From NCBI GenBank assembly GCA_021731295.1, contig JAKFXQ010000004.1:1-37903 (forward strand): DNA of 37,903 bases, written 5' to 3'. The DNA comes from Patescibacteria group bacterium (GTDB lineage: Bacteria > Patescibacteriota > Minisyncoccia > Phycocordibacterales > UBA2100). A program made the translations under genes and the position numbers. Shown here piece by piece: positions 1 to 7,104 of this stretch (its first letter is position 1; the number at the start of each line of letters is the position of its first letter). Below the pieces are notes generated by a model. That model was given only the letters and a program-made list of their open reading frames with translations, searched no databases and had not been told where the DNA came from.

Positions 1-12
1 ACACAGTACTAG

Positions 13-18
13 TATGAT
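13..18 (+). promoter_or_regulatory. Possible -10 box upstream of tgt
   Basis: TATGAT lies about 25 nt before the chosen tgt start. The window edge removes any -35 region, so this is only a candidate. If real, it gives a short leader of about 19 nt without a Shine-Dalgarno sequence. Confidence 0.3.
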
Positions 19-43
19 GGTAGCATCACGCGCGCAAAACGAC

Positions 44-1183
44 ATGTCTTTTTCCTTCACAATACAGGCTCGTTCCAAACGTTCACGCGCGCGGCTCGGG
101 GTTATTTCGACGCCGCACGGAGAGATAGAGACGCCAGCCTTTATCCCCGTCGCGACCCGAGCGACCGTGCGCACGCTCGATACGGCAGAGGTTGCCGAAT
201 TAGGTTCACAAGCCCTCATCTGCAACACCTACCATCTGCACCTAGCGCCAGGAGAGGATGTCGTAAAAAAACACGGCGGCATTCACGGATTCATGAAGTG
301 GGACCGGCCGCTGATGACCGATTCCGGCGGCTTTCAGGTGTACAGCTTGGGCTTCGGCACTGATCACCAGATGGGAAAAATTCTCAAGGAGCCGACGGAT
401 GAAAAGTTGGAACAAGGCGCTTCTCCGGTGAACGTAAAAATAACCGATGATGGGGTGCACTTCCGCTCCCCTATTGACGGCACACAGCTGTACCTTGACC
501 CTGCAATTTCCATCGGCATTCAGGAAAAATTGGGAGCGGACATCATGTTCGCTTTCGATGAGTGTCCGTCACCCCTCGCCGATGAGGCATATATGCGAAA
601 GTCGATGGAGAAGACGCATCGGTGGGCGAAGCTCTGCCTCGAGGCCAAGAAGACCAACCAGGCACTCTACGGCATCGTACAAGGCGGCGGCTTCAAAGAA
701 TTGCGTGCCGAGAGCGCGCAGACAATCGGCGCGATGCCGTTCAACGGATTCGGTATCGGCGGCGAGTTTGGCTACGACAAAGAAACGATGCGTGACGTGG
801 TTGGTTCCGTCACTGACATCTTGCCGACCGAAAAACCGCGTCACCTCCTCGGCGTTGGGCATCCAGAAGACTTTACGTACATTGCGGAGAGTGGCTGCGA
901 CACGTATGACTGCATCGCGCCGACGCATTACGCGCGTCGCGGCGTCGTCTTTACAAGCACTGGCCGCATCGACCTGCGTAAACCGTCGGTCGTTCAAGAA
1001 GATGGGCCAGTGGATGCGGCGTGTCGCTGTGACGTCTGCCAGACGTATTCACGCGCATACATCGCACATTTGTTGCGGGCGAAAGAACTCTCTGGCATGA
1101 AGCTCGCGACCATGCACAACCTCTATTACTTCAACGAGCTCGCACGCACCGTTCGTGAACGCATTGCAACGGGCGATCTATGA
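44..1183 (+). CDS. tgt: Queuine/preQ1 tRNA-ribosyltransferase Tgt
   Basis: Exchanges guanine-34 of GUN anticodons (Asp, Asn, His, Tyr) for preQ1 or queuine, in the cytoplasm. Visible motifs: DSGGFQVYSLG (about residue 92, with the family catalytic Asp), FDECPSP (about 172), GIVQGG (about 210), and the zinc site C-x-C-x2-C (about 327-332) with a following His in TMHNL. The start at 44 (MSFSF) matches the usual N-terminus; ATGs at 14 and 17 would add an atypical leader. The protein is 379 residues. About 25 extra residues sit between the SLG of the first motif and ITDDGVHFRS, where most bacterial Tgts have only a few. The usual PTRN motif reads PTHYARRG. It overlaps queA by 4 nt (ATGA), so the two are co-translated. 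tRNA-Asp(GUC), a Tgt substrate type, is encoded nearby. Confidence 0.97.
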   Translation: MSFSFTIQARSKRSRARLGVISTPHGEIETPAFIPVATRATVRTLDTAEVAELGSQALICNTYHLHLAPGEDVVKKHGGIHGFMKWDRPLMTDSGGFQVYSLGFGTDHQMGKILKEPTDEKLEQGASPVNVKITDDGVHFRSPIDGTQLYLDPAISIGIQEKLGADIMFAFDECPSPLADEAYMRKSMEKTHRWAKLCLEAKKTNQALYGIVQGGGFKELRAESAQTIGAMPFNGFGIGGEFGYDKETMRDVVGSVTDILPTEKPRHLLGVGHPEDFTYIAESGCDTYDCIAPTHYARRGVVFTSTGRIDLRKPSVVQEDGPVDAACRCDVCQTYSRAYIAHLLRAKELSGMKLATMHNLYYFNELARTVRERIATGDL

Positions 1184-2202
1184 GCGCACTCGACGAGCTC
1201 TTAGTGCAGTACAACTACGACCTTCCGAAAGATTTAATCGCGCTCATCCCTGCCTCGCCACGCGACAGTGCGCGCATGCTGGTATATTCCCGTAGTACGC
1301 ACGAGAGTCTGGATACGACATTTGCGCACCTCGCCGAGCACCTCCCGCCAGGTGCACTCCTTGTCTTCAACGACACCAAGGTCATCCCTGCTCGGGTCTA
1401 CGCGCAGAAAGCGACTGGCGGCATGGTGGAACTTTTGTTCACGGACGTCTCATTCTCGACGAACAGCGCAAGCGCTATCGGTAATGCGAAGCTTTCTATT
1501 GGCGATGTCTTGCGCGTTGGCTCGCACACGCTCACTGTGGAAGAAACTCTGCCGAGCTACCGCATCGCAACGGACAATGTGCGCGCGGTCATTGAAGAGA
1601 GCGGGCACATTCCTATCCCGCCGTATCTGAAATCGACGCCGATGACTGAAGCCGAACTGCGGCGCGAGTATCAGACTATCTTCGCCAAAGTGGACGGTTC
1701 CATTGCAGCGCCAACCGCCTCTTTGCATTTCACTCCGGAATTGATGGATAGGCTCGCCGCTCGAGGCATCGAGACCTGCGAAGTTACCTTGCACGTGAAT
1801 CTCGGCACGTTCGCGCCCCTCACTGAAGAAGCGGTCGCCTCGGGACAATTGCATGAGGAGCAGTACGAAATCTCTCCCGAGACAGCGACACGTATCAACG
1901 ATGCGAAACACACTGGCAGGCCGATTATCGCGGTCGGGACGACCGTCACGCGCACGCTCGAATCTGCGGGCACTTCCGGCACCGTCGCACCGGGCCTGGG
2001 CGCGACTCGCCTGTTCATCCGCGAAGGGTTCCCCTTCCGCATCGTGGACGGTCTCATCACGAACTTTCACGTACCACAGTCCTCGTTATTGATGCTCGTC
2101 GCCGCACTTACCGGGCGCGATGAACTGTTTCGCATATATAGACACGCGATAGAGGAACGCTACCGACTCTTCTCCTTTGGAGATGGGATGCTCATTCTCT
2201 AG
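1180..2202 (+). CDS. queA: S-adenosylmethionine:tRNA ribosyltransferase-isomerase QueA
   Basis: Transfers and isomerises the ribosyl part of SAM onto preQ1-34 in tRNA to give epoxyqueuosine, the step after Tgt. At 340 residues it has the normal family length. Recognisable segments: YDLPKDLIALIPASPRDSAR at the N-terminus, LVFNDTKVIPARV, the region around GHIPIPPYLK, TASLHFTPEL, LHVNLGTFAPL, and NFHVPQSSLLMLVAALTGRD near the C-terminus. Its ATG overlaps the tgt stop. Presence of QueA implies that Tgt inserts preQ1 rather than finished queuine. No preQ1 biosynthesis gene is visible in this window. The 3' end overlaps the convergent photolyase gene by 11 bp. Confidence 0.97.
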   Translation: MSALDELLVQYNYDLPKDLIALIPASPRDSARMLVYSRSTHESLDTTFAHLAEHLPPGALLVFNDTKVIPARVYAQKATGGMVELLFTDVSFSTNSASAIGNAKLSIGDVLRVGSHTLTVEETLPSYRIATDNVRAVIEESGHIPIPPYLKSTPMTEAELRREYQTIFAKVDGSIAAPTASLHFTPELMDRLAARGIETCEVTLHVNLGTFAPLTEEAVASGQLHEEQYEISPETATRINDAKHTGRPIIAVGTTVTRTLESAGTSGTVAPGLGATRLFIREGFPFRIVDGLITNFHVPQSSLLMLVAALTGRDELFRIYRHAIEERYRLFSFGDGMLIL

Positions 2203-3553
2203 TCCGATAGGCTACCTTCGCGTCCCTATACGCTTCCATGGCCCGCCGATAGCTGACTTTCTGGTCTATAAGGGGCTCTGGGTACTGAGCGAGGGATGAG
2301 AAATCGTGTGTCTTTCCATCAGTGAGCATTGCACTCGGCACGTCGCCTAGTTCTGGTACCCACTTTTTAATGTAGAGCGCCTCGGAATCGAACTTTTTCG
2401 CCTGTACGTACGGATTAAAAATACGAATCGGGCGCGGGTCAGCGCCGACAGACGCACTCCACTGCCATCCGCCGTTATTCGACGAGGGGTCGTAATCGAC
2501 AAGTTGCGATGCAAAATACTGCTCACCCCACCGCCAATCAACGAGGAGATTCTTGGTGAGATAGGAAGCGACAATCATGCGCACCCGATTGTGCATCCAG
2601 CCGGTCTCGCGAAGCTGCCGCATACCCGCGTCCACTATCGGCACTCCCGTCCTCCCCTCTTTCCACGCATCGAATTCCTCTTCATCGTTACTCCACTCGA
2701 TATAGTCTCCCCACGGGAGAAACGCGCGGCCGAACACGTACGGAAAATGCAGCGCGATGTAGAGGTAGAAATCGCGCCAGTACAATTCGGCAATAAACTG
2801 CTCGCCTATGTCTACCTTATTCGCCGCATGGAACGTCTCTCGAATCGAAACGGTTCCGAATTTATGGTGCGGAGAGAGTCTGGAAGTGCCTGCGTGCGCG
2901 GGCAAGTTCCTCTCTTCCGCATAGTTCTGTATTTTCTTGAGCGCAGTGATGAGCGCGAGTCCGTTAGTGCGACCACCACGCTCGTCGGTTGCGTCAGGAA
3001 TGGGCACGGTGTGAGCAAGTGTGCCGCGGAAATAGTGTGTCGCTGTATTCGTTTGCGGCCTGGGCACCATGTGAGATTGAGCACGGTGCATGAATGGCGT
3101 AAATACGCTGTAGGTCTTCCCCATGTCGGTGCGGATGTCCTCTAGTGGAGAAAGTGCAATATCGTCACACGCTACAAACGCGACACCCTCCTTCTCACAA
3201 GTCTTCTCTAGATCCTCGTCTCGCTTCCGCGAGAAGGGCGTGTAATCCTTGTTTACATATACCGCATCAACACCTTCGCCAATCAAACGCGCAATCGTGT
3301 CCACTGGTGAACCGCCAAAAACATATAGTCGTGAGCCATGGCCCTGCAATGCGACATCAAGTTCACGCAACGACGTACAGAGGAAGCCGAACGAGCGCGG
3401 GCTGAAGTATTGGTTTGCGGTCGCATCTGTCTGCCGCGTATCAAAGATAAAGACAGGAATGACTTCCTTGGATTCCGCGAGCGCTCGAATCAGGCCAAGA
3501 TTGTCCTCGAGTCGCAGATCGCGCCGAAATATAAAGAGGGATTTCTGGTGCAC
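2192..3553 (-). CDS. phrB: Deoxyribodipyrimidine photolyase (cryptochrome/photolyase family)
   Basis: Light-driven repair of cyclobutane pyrimidine dimers using FAD. The N-terminal alpha/beta antenna domain begins with LFIFRRDLRLEDNLGLIRAL. The C-terminal FAD domain shows GTSRLSPHHKFGTVS, WRDFYLYIALHFP, GVPIVDAGMRQLRETGWMHN, RVRMIVASYLTKNLL and DYDPSSNNGGWQWSASVGAD, with conserved tryptophans of the electron-transfer region. It has 453 residues, a normal length. The start is GTG, fixed by a TATACT box 6 nt upstream that overlaps the stop codon of the preceding gene. Whether it uses a folate or deazaflavin antenna cannot be told from the sequence. Confidence 0.95.
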   Translation of the reverse strand: MHQKSLFIFRRDLRLEDNLGLIRALAESKEVIPVFIFDTRQTDATANQYFSPRSFGFLCTSLRELDVALQGHGSRLYVFGGSPVDTIARLIGEGVDAVYVNKDYTPFSRKRDEDLEKTCEKEGVAFVACDDIALSPLEDIRTDMGKTYSVFTPFMHRAQSHMVPRPQTNTATHYFRGTLAHTVPIPDATDERGGRTNGLALITALKKIQNYAEERNLPAHAGTSRLSPHHKFGTVSIRETFHAANKVDIGEQFIAELYWRDFYLYIALHFPYVFGRAFLPWGDYIEWSNDEEEFDAWKEGRTGVPIVDAGMRQLRETGWMHNRVRMIVASYLTKNLLVDWRWGEQYFASQLVDYDPSSNNGGWQWSASVGADPRPIRIFNPYVQAKKFDSEALYIKKWVPELGDVPSAMLTDGKTHDFSSLAQYPEPLIDQKVSYRRAMEAYRDAKVAYRTRE

Positions 3554-3559
3554 GGGGTC

Positions 3560-3565
3560 AGTATA
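3560..3565 (-). promoter_or_regulatory. -10 box, leaderless photolyase promoter
   Basis: TATACT followed by 6 nt and the GTG start at 3553. The box overlaps the stop codon of the upstream transglutaminase-like gene. Confidence 0.65.
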
Positions 3566-4060
3566 CTAGCGGAAATACGCGGCCTTTTCGCCCAATGGGA
3601 CGCCGAGAAATGCCGCCCACGGGTCCACATCAATCCATGCGCCATTCACTTTTACCTGCACGTACTGATGGATGAATAAATTGAAAGGCACGGCACAGAG
3701 ACGAATATCGTCATCCGTAAACCGTCCACTCTTCACGAGCATGAGGCGCAACAAATGGTTTTGCCCCGTGCAGGGCATGAAGCCGGACTCGATGCGCCAC
3801 GGCTCGATGAAGGCGCGCCAGAAGTTGGTTATCGTGCGAATACGACTCCCGTAGTAGTGTTTCGTGATGTGCTGGTAAACGCCTTCGAGGAATGCCCGCT
3901 GTCCCTCTGTCTCCCTCTCCAGTCGTAGCATCACATCTTGAAGTTGCTGGGGCGTCTCGTCAGGGAGTTCGCTTTTCTGGAATCCAAAGTATGGCACCAC
4001 GAGACGTAACCCAACGTAGACACAGAATGCATACGCCAGGATGAGCCAGAAAATAAACAT
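3566..4060 (-). CDS. Membrane-anchored transglutaminase-like protein
   Basis: A 164-residue protein with one N-terminal membrane segment (FIFWLILAYAFCVYVGLRLVV, residues 2-22). The following soluble domain carries a plausible transglutaminase/papain-like triad: Cys in GFMPCTGQNHLLRLM, His in FIHQYVQVKV and Asp in AWIDVDPWAA. The order and spacing match the transglutaminase-like core. It is small for the superfamily, and no substrate can be inferred. The catalytic domain probably faces the cell envelope, but topology is not proven. It lies 12 nt upstream of the photolyase gene on the same strand. Confidence 0.7.
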   Translation of the reverse strand: MFIFWLILAYAFCVYVGLRLVVPYFGFQKSELPDETPQQLQDVMLRLERETEGQRAFLEGVYQHITKHYYGSRIRTITNFWRAFIEPWRIESGFMPCTGQNHLLRLMLVKSGRFTDDDIRLCAVPFNLFIHQYVQVKVNGAWIDVDPWAAFLGVPLGEKAAYFR

Positions 4061-4066
4061 AGGCTC

Positions 4067-4072
4067 AGTATA
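4067..4072 (-). promoter_or_regulatory. -10 box, leaderless promoter of transglutaminase-like gene
   Basis: TATACT, 6 nt, then ATG at 4060. Confidence 0.65.
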
Positions 4073-4082
4073 CTCGCCTCAC

Positions 4083-4397
4083 TCACTTTTGGTTCAGTGC
4101 CTTGATGTCGACGACTACCTCCTCTTCGTCCACGTACCACGTCATGCACCCTTCTGCGGCCAGAGCTTGCTGCACAGCAATTTCGTCAGATGCGCGCGAC
4201 AGTCGCCCTTTGAGCGCGTCATTCATGCGCTCACTCAGTAGAAGTCGTGGGTGCCCTGAAATGGCCGTATCGCGCCAACAGACGTAATACGTCATGTCCC
4301 CCATGGGCAGATGTGCACGCGAACGAGATTCAGCATTCGCCTTCAGTCGTACGGGCATCCCGAGCGTTAGTTTTGGTTTTTCTGGCGTGCGTTCCAT
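4083..4397 (-). CDS. Hypothetical protein, 104 aa
   Basis: Not recognised. Soluble and mixed alpha/beta in character, with Trp and Tyr in the middle (MTYYVCWRDTA), a basic helix-like stretch (SERMNDALKGRLSRASDEIA) and an acidic C-terminus (YVDEEEVVVDIKAL). No signal peptide or membrane segment. The start is supported by a CACAAT box 6 nt upstream. It ends 22 nt before the transglutaminase-like gene on the same strand, which has its own -10 box. Confidence 0.6.
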   Translation of the reverse strand: MERTPEKPKLTLGMPVRLKANAESRSRAHLPMGDMTYYVCWRDTAISGHPRLLLSERMNDALKGRLSRASDEIAVQQALAAEGCMTWYVDEEEVVVDIKALNQK

Positions 4398-4403
4398 CGA
4401 GCT

Positions 4404-4409
4404 ATTGTG
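4404..4409 (-). promoter_or_regulatory. -10 box, leaderless promoter of the 104-aa protein
   Basis: CACAAT, 6 nt, then ATG at 4397. A weaker match than the TATACT boxes, but at the same spacing. Confidence 0.45.
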
Positions 4410-4446
4410 CCACGACTCACAACTTTCGCGTGGAGTTGCAGGAAAA

Positions 4447-4460
4447 GCGCGAACGACGGG
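4447..4460 (-). repeat. Extra copy of the tRNA-Asp 3' end
   Basis: The 14 bp GCGCGAACGACGGG (plus strand) also occur at 4646-4659, where they are the acceptor and T-stem 3' strand of tRNA-Asp plus one flanking base. Both copies have the same orientation and lie 199 bp apart. After one missing base, CTC also matches. The copy bounds the hairpin-rich tRNA-Asp trailer on its far side. Confidence 0.75.
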
Positions 4461-4510
4461 CTCTGTCAGGAATATTTTCTATCCTGGGTCAGCGAGTGAG
4501 TAATCACCAG

Positions 4511-4600
4511 GTCACGCATAAAATGCTCGCCGTCGCTCACATTTTTGCGCGACCCCGCCTCGGCCGTTCCGCCTGTTGGCGTAACATGCCTCCGGCCCGC
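4511..4600 (-). repeat. tRNA-trailer element, tRNA-Asp copy
   Basis: On the tRNA strand: a GC-rich hairpin region (GGCCG pairing with CGGCC, and CGCC-AACA-GGCG inside), then GAGGCGGGGTCGCG, then a hairpin with arms AAAATG/CATTTT around a GCGACGGC core, then GCGTGACC. It shares the GGGGTCGCG core, the GACG loop and the GTGAC end with the copies 3' of tRNA-Ser and tRNA-Ile, while the hairpin arms differ. No ORF fits. The 207 bp between the 104-aa gene and the terminator hold only this element and the tRNA-end copy at 4447. Confidence 0.65.
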
Positions 4601-4606
4601 ATTACG

Positions 4607-4638
4607 CGAAAAAGGATGGCGCAGGCCATCCTTTTTCG
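4607..4638 (-). terminator. Terminator 3' of tRNA-Asp
   Basis: A perfect 14-bp stem (CGAAAAAGGATGGC and its complement) with a 4-nt loop. It has A/T runs on both sides, so it can work in either direction. It begins 8 nt beyond the tRNA end. Confidence 0.85.
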
Positions 4639-4646
4639 TCTCAATG

Positions 4647-4720
4647 CGCGAACGACGGGACTCGAACCCGCAGCCTCTCGCGTGACAGGCGAGTGCTCTA
4701 ACCAGTTGAGCTACGTCCGC
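4647..4720 (-). tRNA. tRNA-Asp (GUC)
   Basis: Full cloverleaf: acceptor GCGGACG/CGTTCGC with one G-U pair, D stem GCTC/GAGC, anticodon stem CTCGC/GCGAG with loop CTGTCAC (anticodon GTC), T loop TTCGAGT, discriminator G. CCA is not encoded; CAT follows the discriminator. Its GUC anticodon is a substrate type for the Tgt/QueA pair in this window. A TATATT box about 16 nt upstream is a plausible promoter. Confidence 0.97.
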
Positions 4721-4755
4721 AACGTTGCGTACAATATACCACTTACCCCTCTTTT

Positions 4756-5001
4756 TCAACGCCTCCGCTTCCACCAATAGCGAAGCACGTCTATACCGGA
4801 AACCAGGGCCCATGCTCCGTTGGTGAGAATGAACGGCACTGCGTCCGTGACGATGGCGTAATACAAGAGTCCCGAGGCACCCACCAGGTTGAGTGCGTCG
4901 TACCACACGCCATCATTCGACAACCAGCCGTACTGATTCGCGACGAACAGCGCAAGGATGAGGAGCGCCGAGAGCACACCGAGAAGGAGCAGTGGTTCCA
5001 T
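4756..5001 (-). CDS. Small membrane protein, CBU_0592-like
   Basis: An 81-residue protein with about three hydrophobic segments (LLLLGVLSALLILALFVA; LNLVGASGLLYYAIV; AVPFILTNGAWALVSGIDVL) and a basic C-terminus (YWWKRRR). The LNLVGA...Y...P..LTN..W pattern resembles the CBU_0592-type membrane domain; function unknown. Its ATG begins 1 nt after the discriminator base of tRNA-Met on the same strand. No room exists for a promoter or ribosome site, so 3' processing of the tRNA would leave a leaderless mRNA. Confidence 0.7.
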   Translation of the reverse strand: MEPLLLLGVLSALLILALFVANQYGWLSNDGVWYDALNLVGASGLLYYAIVTDAVPFILTNGAWALVSGIDVLRYWWKRRR

Positions 5002-5002
5002 G

Positions 5003-5076
5003 TGTCGGGGGCGAGACTCGAACTCGCGACCTAGCGCTTATGAAACGCTCGCTCTAACCGGCTGAGCTACCCCGAC
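5003..5076 (-). tRNA. tRNA-Met (CAU), elongator type
   Basis: Acceptor GTCGGGG/CCCCGAC, D loop with GG, anticodon stem AGCGT/GCGCT with loop TTCATAA (anticodon CAT), T loop TTCGAGT, discriminator A, no encoded CCA. It lacks initiator features: position 1 is paired and there is no G-C run beside the anticodon loop. A lysidine-type tRNA-Ile is the alternative for a CAT anticodon, but a tRNA-Ile(UAU) at 32410 makes elongator Met more likely. Confidence 0.9.
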
Positions 5077-5110
5077 GTGCCGTAAAAAGTAGCATTTCCG
5101 AGCCTTCATT

Positions 5111-5509
5111 TCAATGATGCTCGTGCTTGTGTTTACGCTTCTGCAATTCGGCCACTTTCTGCGCTCGAAAGGAACGATACTCCTCTTCGAGTATGGAAAG
5201 GTCATCGTCTTCCAATTCCTCCGCATCAATGAGCGCATCGCGCGCCGGTTTAGAGGCGCGAATGAGTTCATCGAGCTTCAGTTGAGTCGCGCGCGCTTCC
5301 CTGTTCTGCGTGTTCTGAATAACGAAGACCATCAGGAATGTGATGATGGTCGTACAGGTATTGATGACGAGCTGCCAATGCTGCGAGAACCCAAATTTGG
5401 GCCCGAGAAGCGCCCAAATGACGACAAGTGCGACAGCCGTGACAAACGTCCACGGTGAGCCGGCCATCTCACTCACCCGATGTGCGAACATACGGAATAG
5501 GTGATGCAT
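5111..5509 (-). CDS. Low-affinity iron permease family (Fet4-like) membrane protein
   Basis: 132 residues. Two membrane segments (TFVTAVALVVIWALLGP and LVINTCTTIITFLMVFVIQ) are followed by the family signature IQNTQNREARATQLKLDELI and a charged, coiled-coil-like tail ending in a Lys/His-rich stretch (QKRKHKHEHH). The His-rich tail could bind metal, but transport by bacterial members is not well established. The start at 5509 (MHHLF) is chosen because TATACT lies exactly 6 nt upstream; a GTG 6 nt earlier would sit in that spacer. Confidence 0.85.
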   Translation of the reverse strand: MHHLFRMFAHRVSEMAGSPWTFVTAVALVVIWALLGPKFGFSQHWQLVINTCTTIITFLMVFVIQNTQNREARATQLKLDELIRASKPARDALIDAEELEDDDLSILEEEYRSFRAQKVAELQKRKHKHEHH

Positions 5510-5515
5510 GCACAC

Positions 5516-5521
5516 AGTATA
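5516..5521 (-). promoter_or_regulatory. -10 box, leaderless iron permease promoter
   Basis: TATACT, 6 nt, then ATG at 5509. It decides between GTG 5515 and ATG 5509. Confidence 0.65.
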
Positions 5522-5554
5522 CCCCGCAGAGCCGCTTCCAGGTCACTTCGGTGC

Positions 5555-5560
5555 TAGGCT
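5555..5560 (+). promoter_or_regulatory. -10 box, leaderless EamA promoter
   Basis: TAGGCT, 6 nt, then ATG at 5567. Divergent from the iron permease promoter, with 57 bp between the two start codons. Confidence 0.5.
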
Positions 5561-5566
5561 GTGTTC

Positions 5567-6454
5567 ATGACATGGCTCTCCTTTGCCCTTATCGGTATGA
5601 CGATTTGGTCCGCGACAGCCATCGCAGACCGATACTTTCTCCTCCAGGTGAAGAGCGTGCGCTTCTATCTACTCCTCCCCACATTGCTCCAGCTACCGCT
5701 GATGGCACTGGTGATGCTCTACTTCCCGCTGCAGGACATAGGGTCCGCAGCAACATATGCAGCCATTGCAAGCGGCGTCCTCGAGGCGGCGGTTCTGTAC
5801 TTCTTATTCGTCGCAATCCGGAGCGAGGAAGTGAGCCGCGTGTTCCCTCTCACGGGACTAGGGCCGATTTTGACGCTCATCGCAGGGTGGCTATTTCTGG
5901 GCGACTCGGTAACGTCCACGCAGGCTCTCGCCATGGGTCTCTTTATGATTGCGGGAATATTCCTCTCCCTGACGCACGGAGGTGGCCGCATAAAAATATC
6001 GAAAGCCCTGCCACCTATTTTCATAGGCTCATTCCTCACCTCTGCCTTTATGCTCACCCTCAAATATTCCGTCGAAACAGACTTCTGGACCGGGTTCTTC
6101 TATTCCCGTATCGGATTCTTCCTGGCAGGCTTGGTGGTCCTATTCGTGTTCGCGAAGGAAATCCGACGACAGTGGTCGGCTCTTCGGAACACCATGCGTG
6201 CAGGATTGATAGCAAACCAAACTATTTCTTTCTCTGGCCACGTCTTCTATTTCTTCTCGCTATCTCTCGCGAGCGCAGCACTCGTCCAAGCAACGCTGAG
6301 CATGCAAAGCGGCATCATCTTTCTCATGGCGCTCATGGTTTCGGTCGTGAATCCTCGACTCCTTGAGGAAAGCACTAAGTCGCGAGACATCATTCAGAAA
6401 GTCATCGGCATCGCGCTGGCGATTACCGCGACGTATTTGCTTGCGAGTGCGTAG
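5567..6454 (+). CDS. EamA/DMT-superfamily transporter
   Basis: 295 residues with about ten hydrophobic segments in two halves, as expected for the drug/metabolite transporter fold. First half: WLSFALIGMTIWSATAIADR, then FPLTGLGPILTLIAGWLFLGD, which is the typical EamA segment (loop, helix, LGE/LGD). The second half ends GIALAITATYLLASA. Substrate unknown. The start at ATG 5567 rather than GTG 5561 follows from the -10 box spacing. Confidence 0.9.
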   Translation: MTWLSFALIGMTIWSATAIADRYFLLQVKSVRFYLLLPTLLQLPLMALVMLYFPLQDIGSAATYAAIASGVLEAAVLYFLFVAIRSEEVSRVFPLTGLGPILTLIAGWLFLGDSVTSTQALAMGLFMIAGIFLSLTHGGGRIKISKALPPIFIGSFLTSAFMLTLKYSVETDFWTGFFYSRIGFFLAGLVVLFVFAKEIRRQWSALRNTMRAGLIANQTISFSGHVFYFFSLSLASAALVQATLSMQSGIIFLMALMVSVVNPRLLEESTKSRDIIQKVIGIALAITATYLLASA

Positions 6455-6485
6455 TGCACACGCTCAGTTCGCTCCACGACGAGAG

Positions 6486-7040
6486 TCAACTGTTGGGGCA
6501 CCGATAGTACATCAAAACGTCGTCCACATATGCGCCGGCGTGCTGCGTTCCTTGTGGCAGAAGTCCATACTCCGTGAAGCCGACTTTTTCGTAGAGCGAG
6601 CGCGCAGCAGCGTTCGGCGCCTTCATGCGAAGCGTTATGATTTTCAAGTCTGCGAGATTGGTCTCGGCTTCCGCCATTGTCGCGCGCATCAGTACTTCAC
6701 CCAGACCGTGTCCACGCACTGACGCATCAATGGAGATACCGAACACGGCAACATGATTCTCCGTCTTATCATTCAAATCGACACTGCTGATACCCATGAC
6801 CGCATCGTTCACGACCAAAAAAAGCGTGACGCCCCTCTGTTCGCGAATCGCCGTACGTTTGTGCGTGATAAATCTCTCTTCATCTTCCATGGATACCTCT
6901 TCACCTTGAAATCTCACGAATGTCCGCTCTTTCGAGAGTCGGTTGATGTATTCCCACGCGCTACGAACATCGTCCATTTCTGGGTAGCGGATGACGTAGT
7001 GCAGACCCTTCGCGGTGACCCCTTCACTGACGATATGCAT
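6486..7040 (-). CDS. GNAT-family N-acetyltransferase
   Basis: 184 residues. The acetyl-CoA binding motif A is clear (DASVRGHGLGEVLMRATMAE), as is the motif B region (AARSLYEKVGFTEYGLLPQG). The N-terminal half carries the acceptor-binding part (YVIRYPEMDDVRSAWEYINR). Acceptor substrate unknown; the overall pattern fits small-molecule or amino-acid acetyltransferases. It lies just beyond the tRNA-fMet trailer, with its own promoter. Confidence 0.9.
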   Translation of the reverse strand: MHIVSEGVTAKGLHYVIRYPEMDDVRSAWEYINRLSKERTFVRFQGEEVSMEDEERFITHKRTAIREQRGVTLFLVVNDAVMGISSVDLNDKTENHVAVFGISIDASVRGHGLGEVLMRATMAEAETNLADLKIITLRMKAPNAAARSLYEKVGFTEYGLLPQGTQHAGAYVDDVLMYYRCPNS

Positions 7041-7047
7041 GTCTCGG

Positions 7048-7053
7048 ACTATA
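7048..7053 (-). promoter_or_regulatory. -10 box, leaderless GNAT promoter
   Basis: TATAGT, 7 nt, then ATG at 7040. Confidence 0.6.
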
Positions 7054-7072
7054 GCAGGTTCTCAATTCCATA

Positions 7073-7104
7073 TACAAATACCCGGCACGAGCCGGGTATT
7101 TGTA
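7073..7104 (-). terminator. Terminator-like hairpin before the GNAT gene
   Basis: A perfect 14-bp stem (TACAAATACCCGGC) with a 4-nt loop and A/T-rich ends on both strands. It closes the tRNA-fMet trailer just upstream of the GNAT promoter. Confidence 0.75.

Noticed and set aside
447-1100. Long open frames overlapping tgt, queA, photolyase and other genes on both strands
   Set aside because: Arg/Ser-rich antisense or frame-shifted shadows of recognised genes with no family match; typical of GC-rich coding DNA.
4398-4646. Trailer elements as CRISPR arrays or integron attC sites
   Set aside because: No regularly spaced repeats and no cas genes. I see no attC-type core sites and no integrase; the copies are single and tied to tRNA ends.
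5003-5076. CAU tRNA as lysidine-type tRNA-Ile2
   Set aside because: A UAU tRNA-Ile is already present at 32410. A genome-wide check for tilS would settle it.
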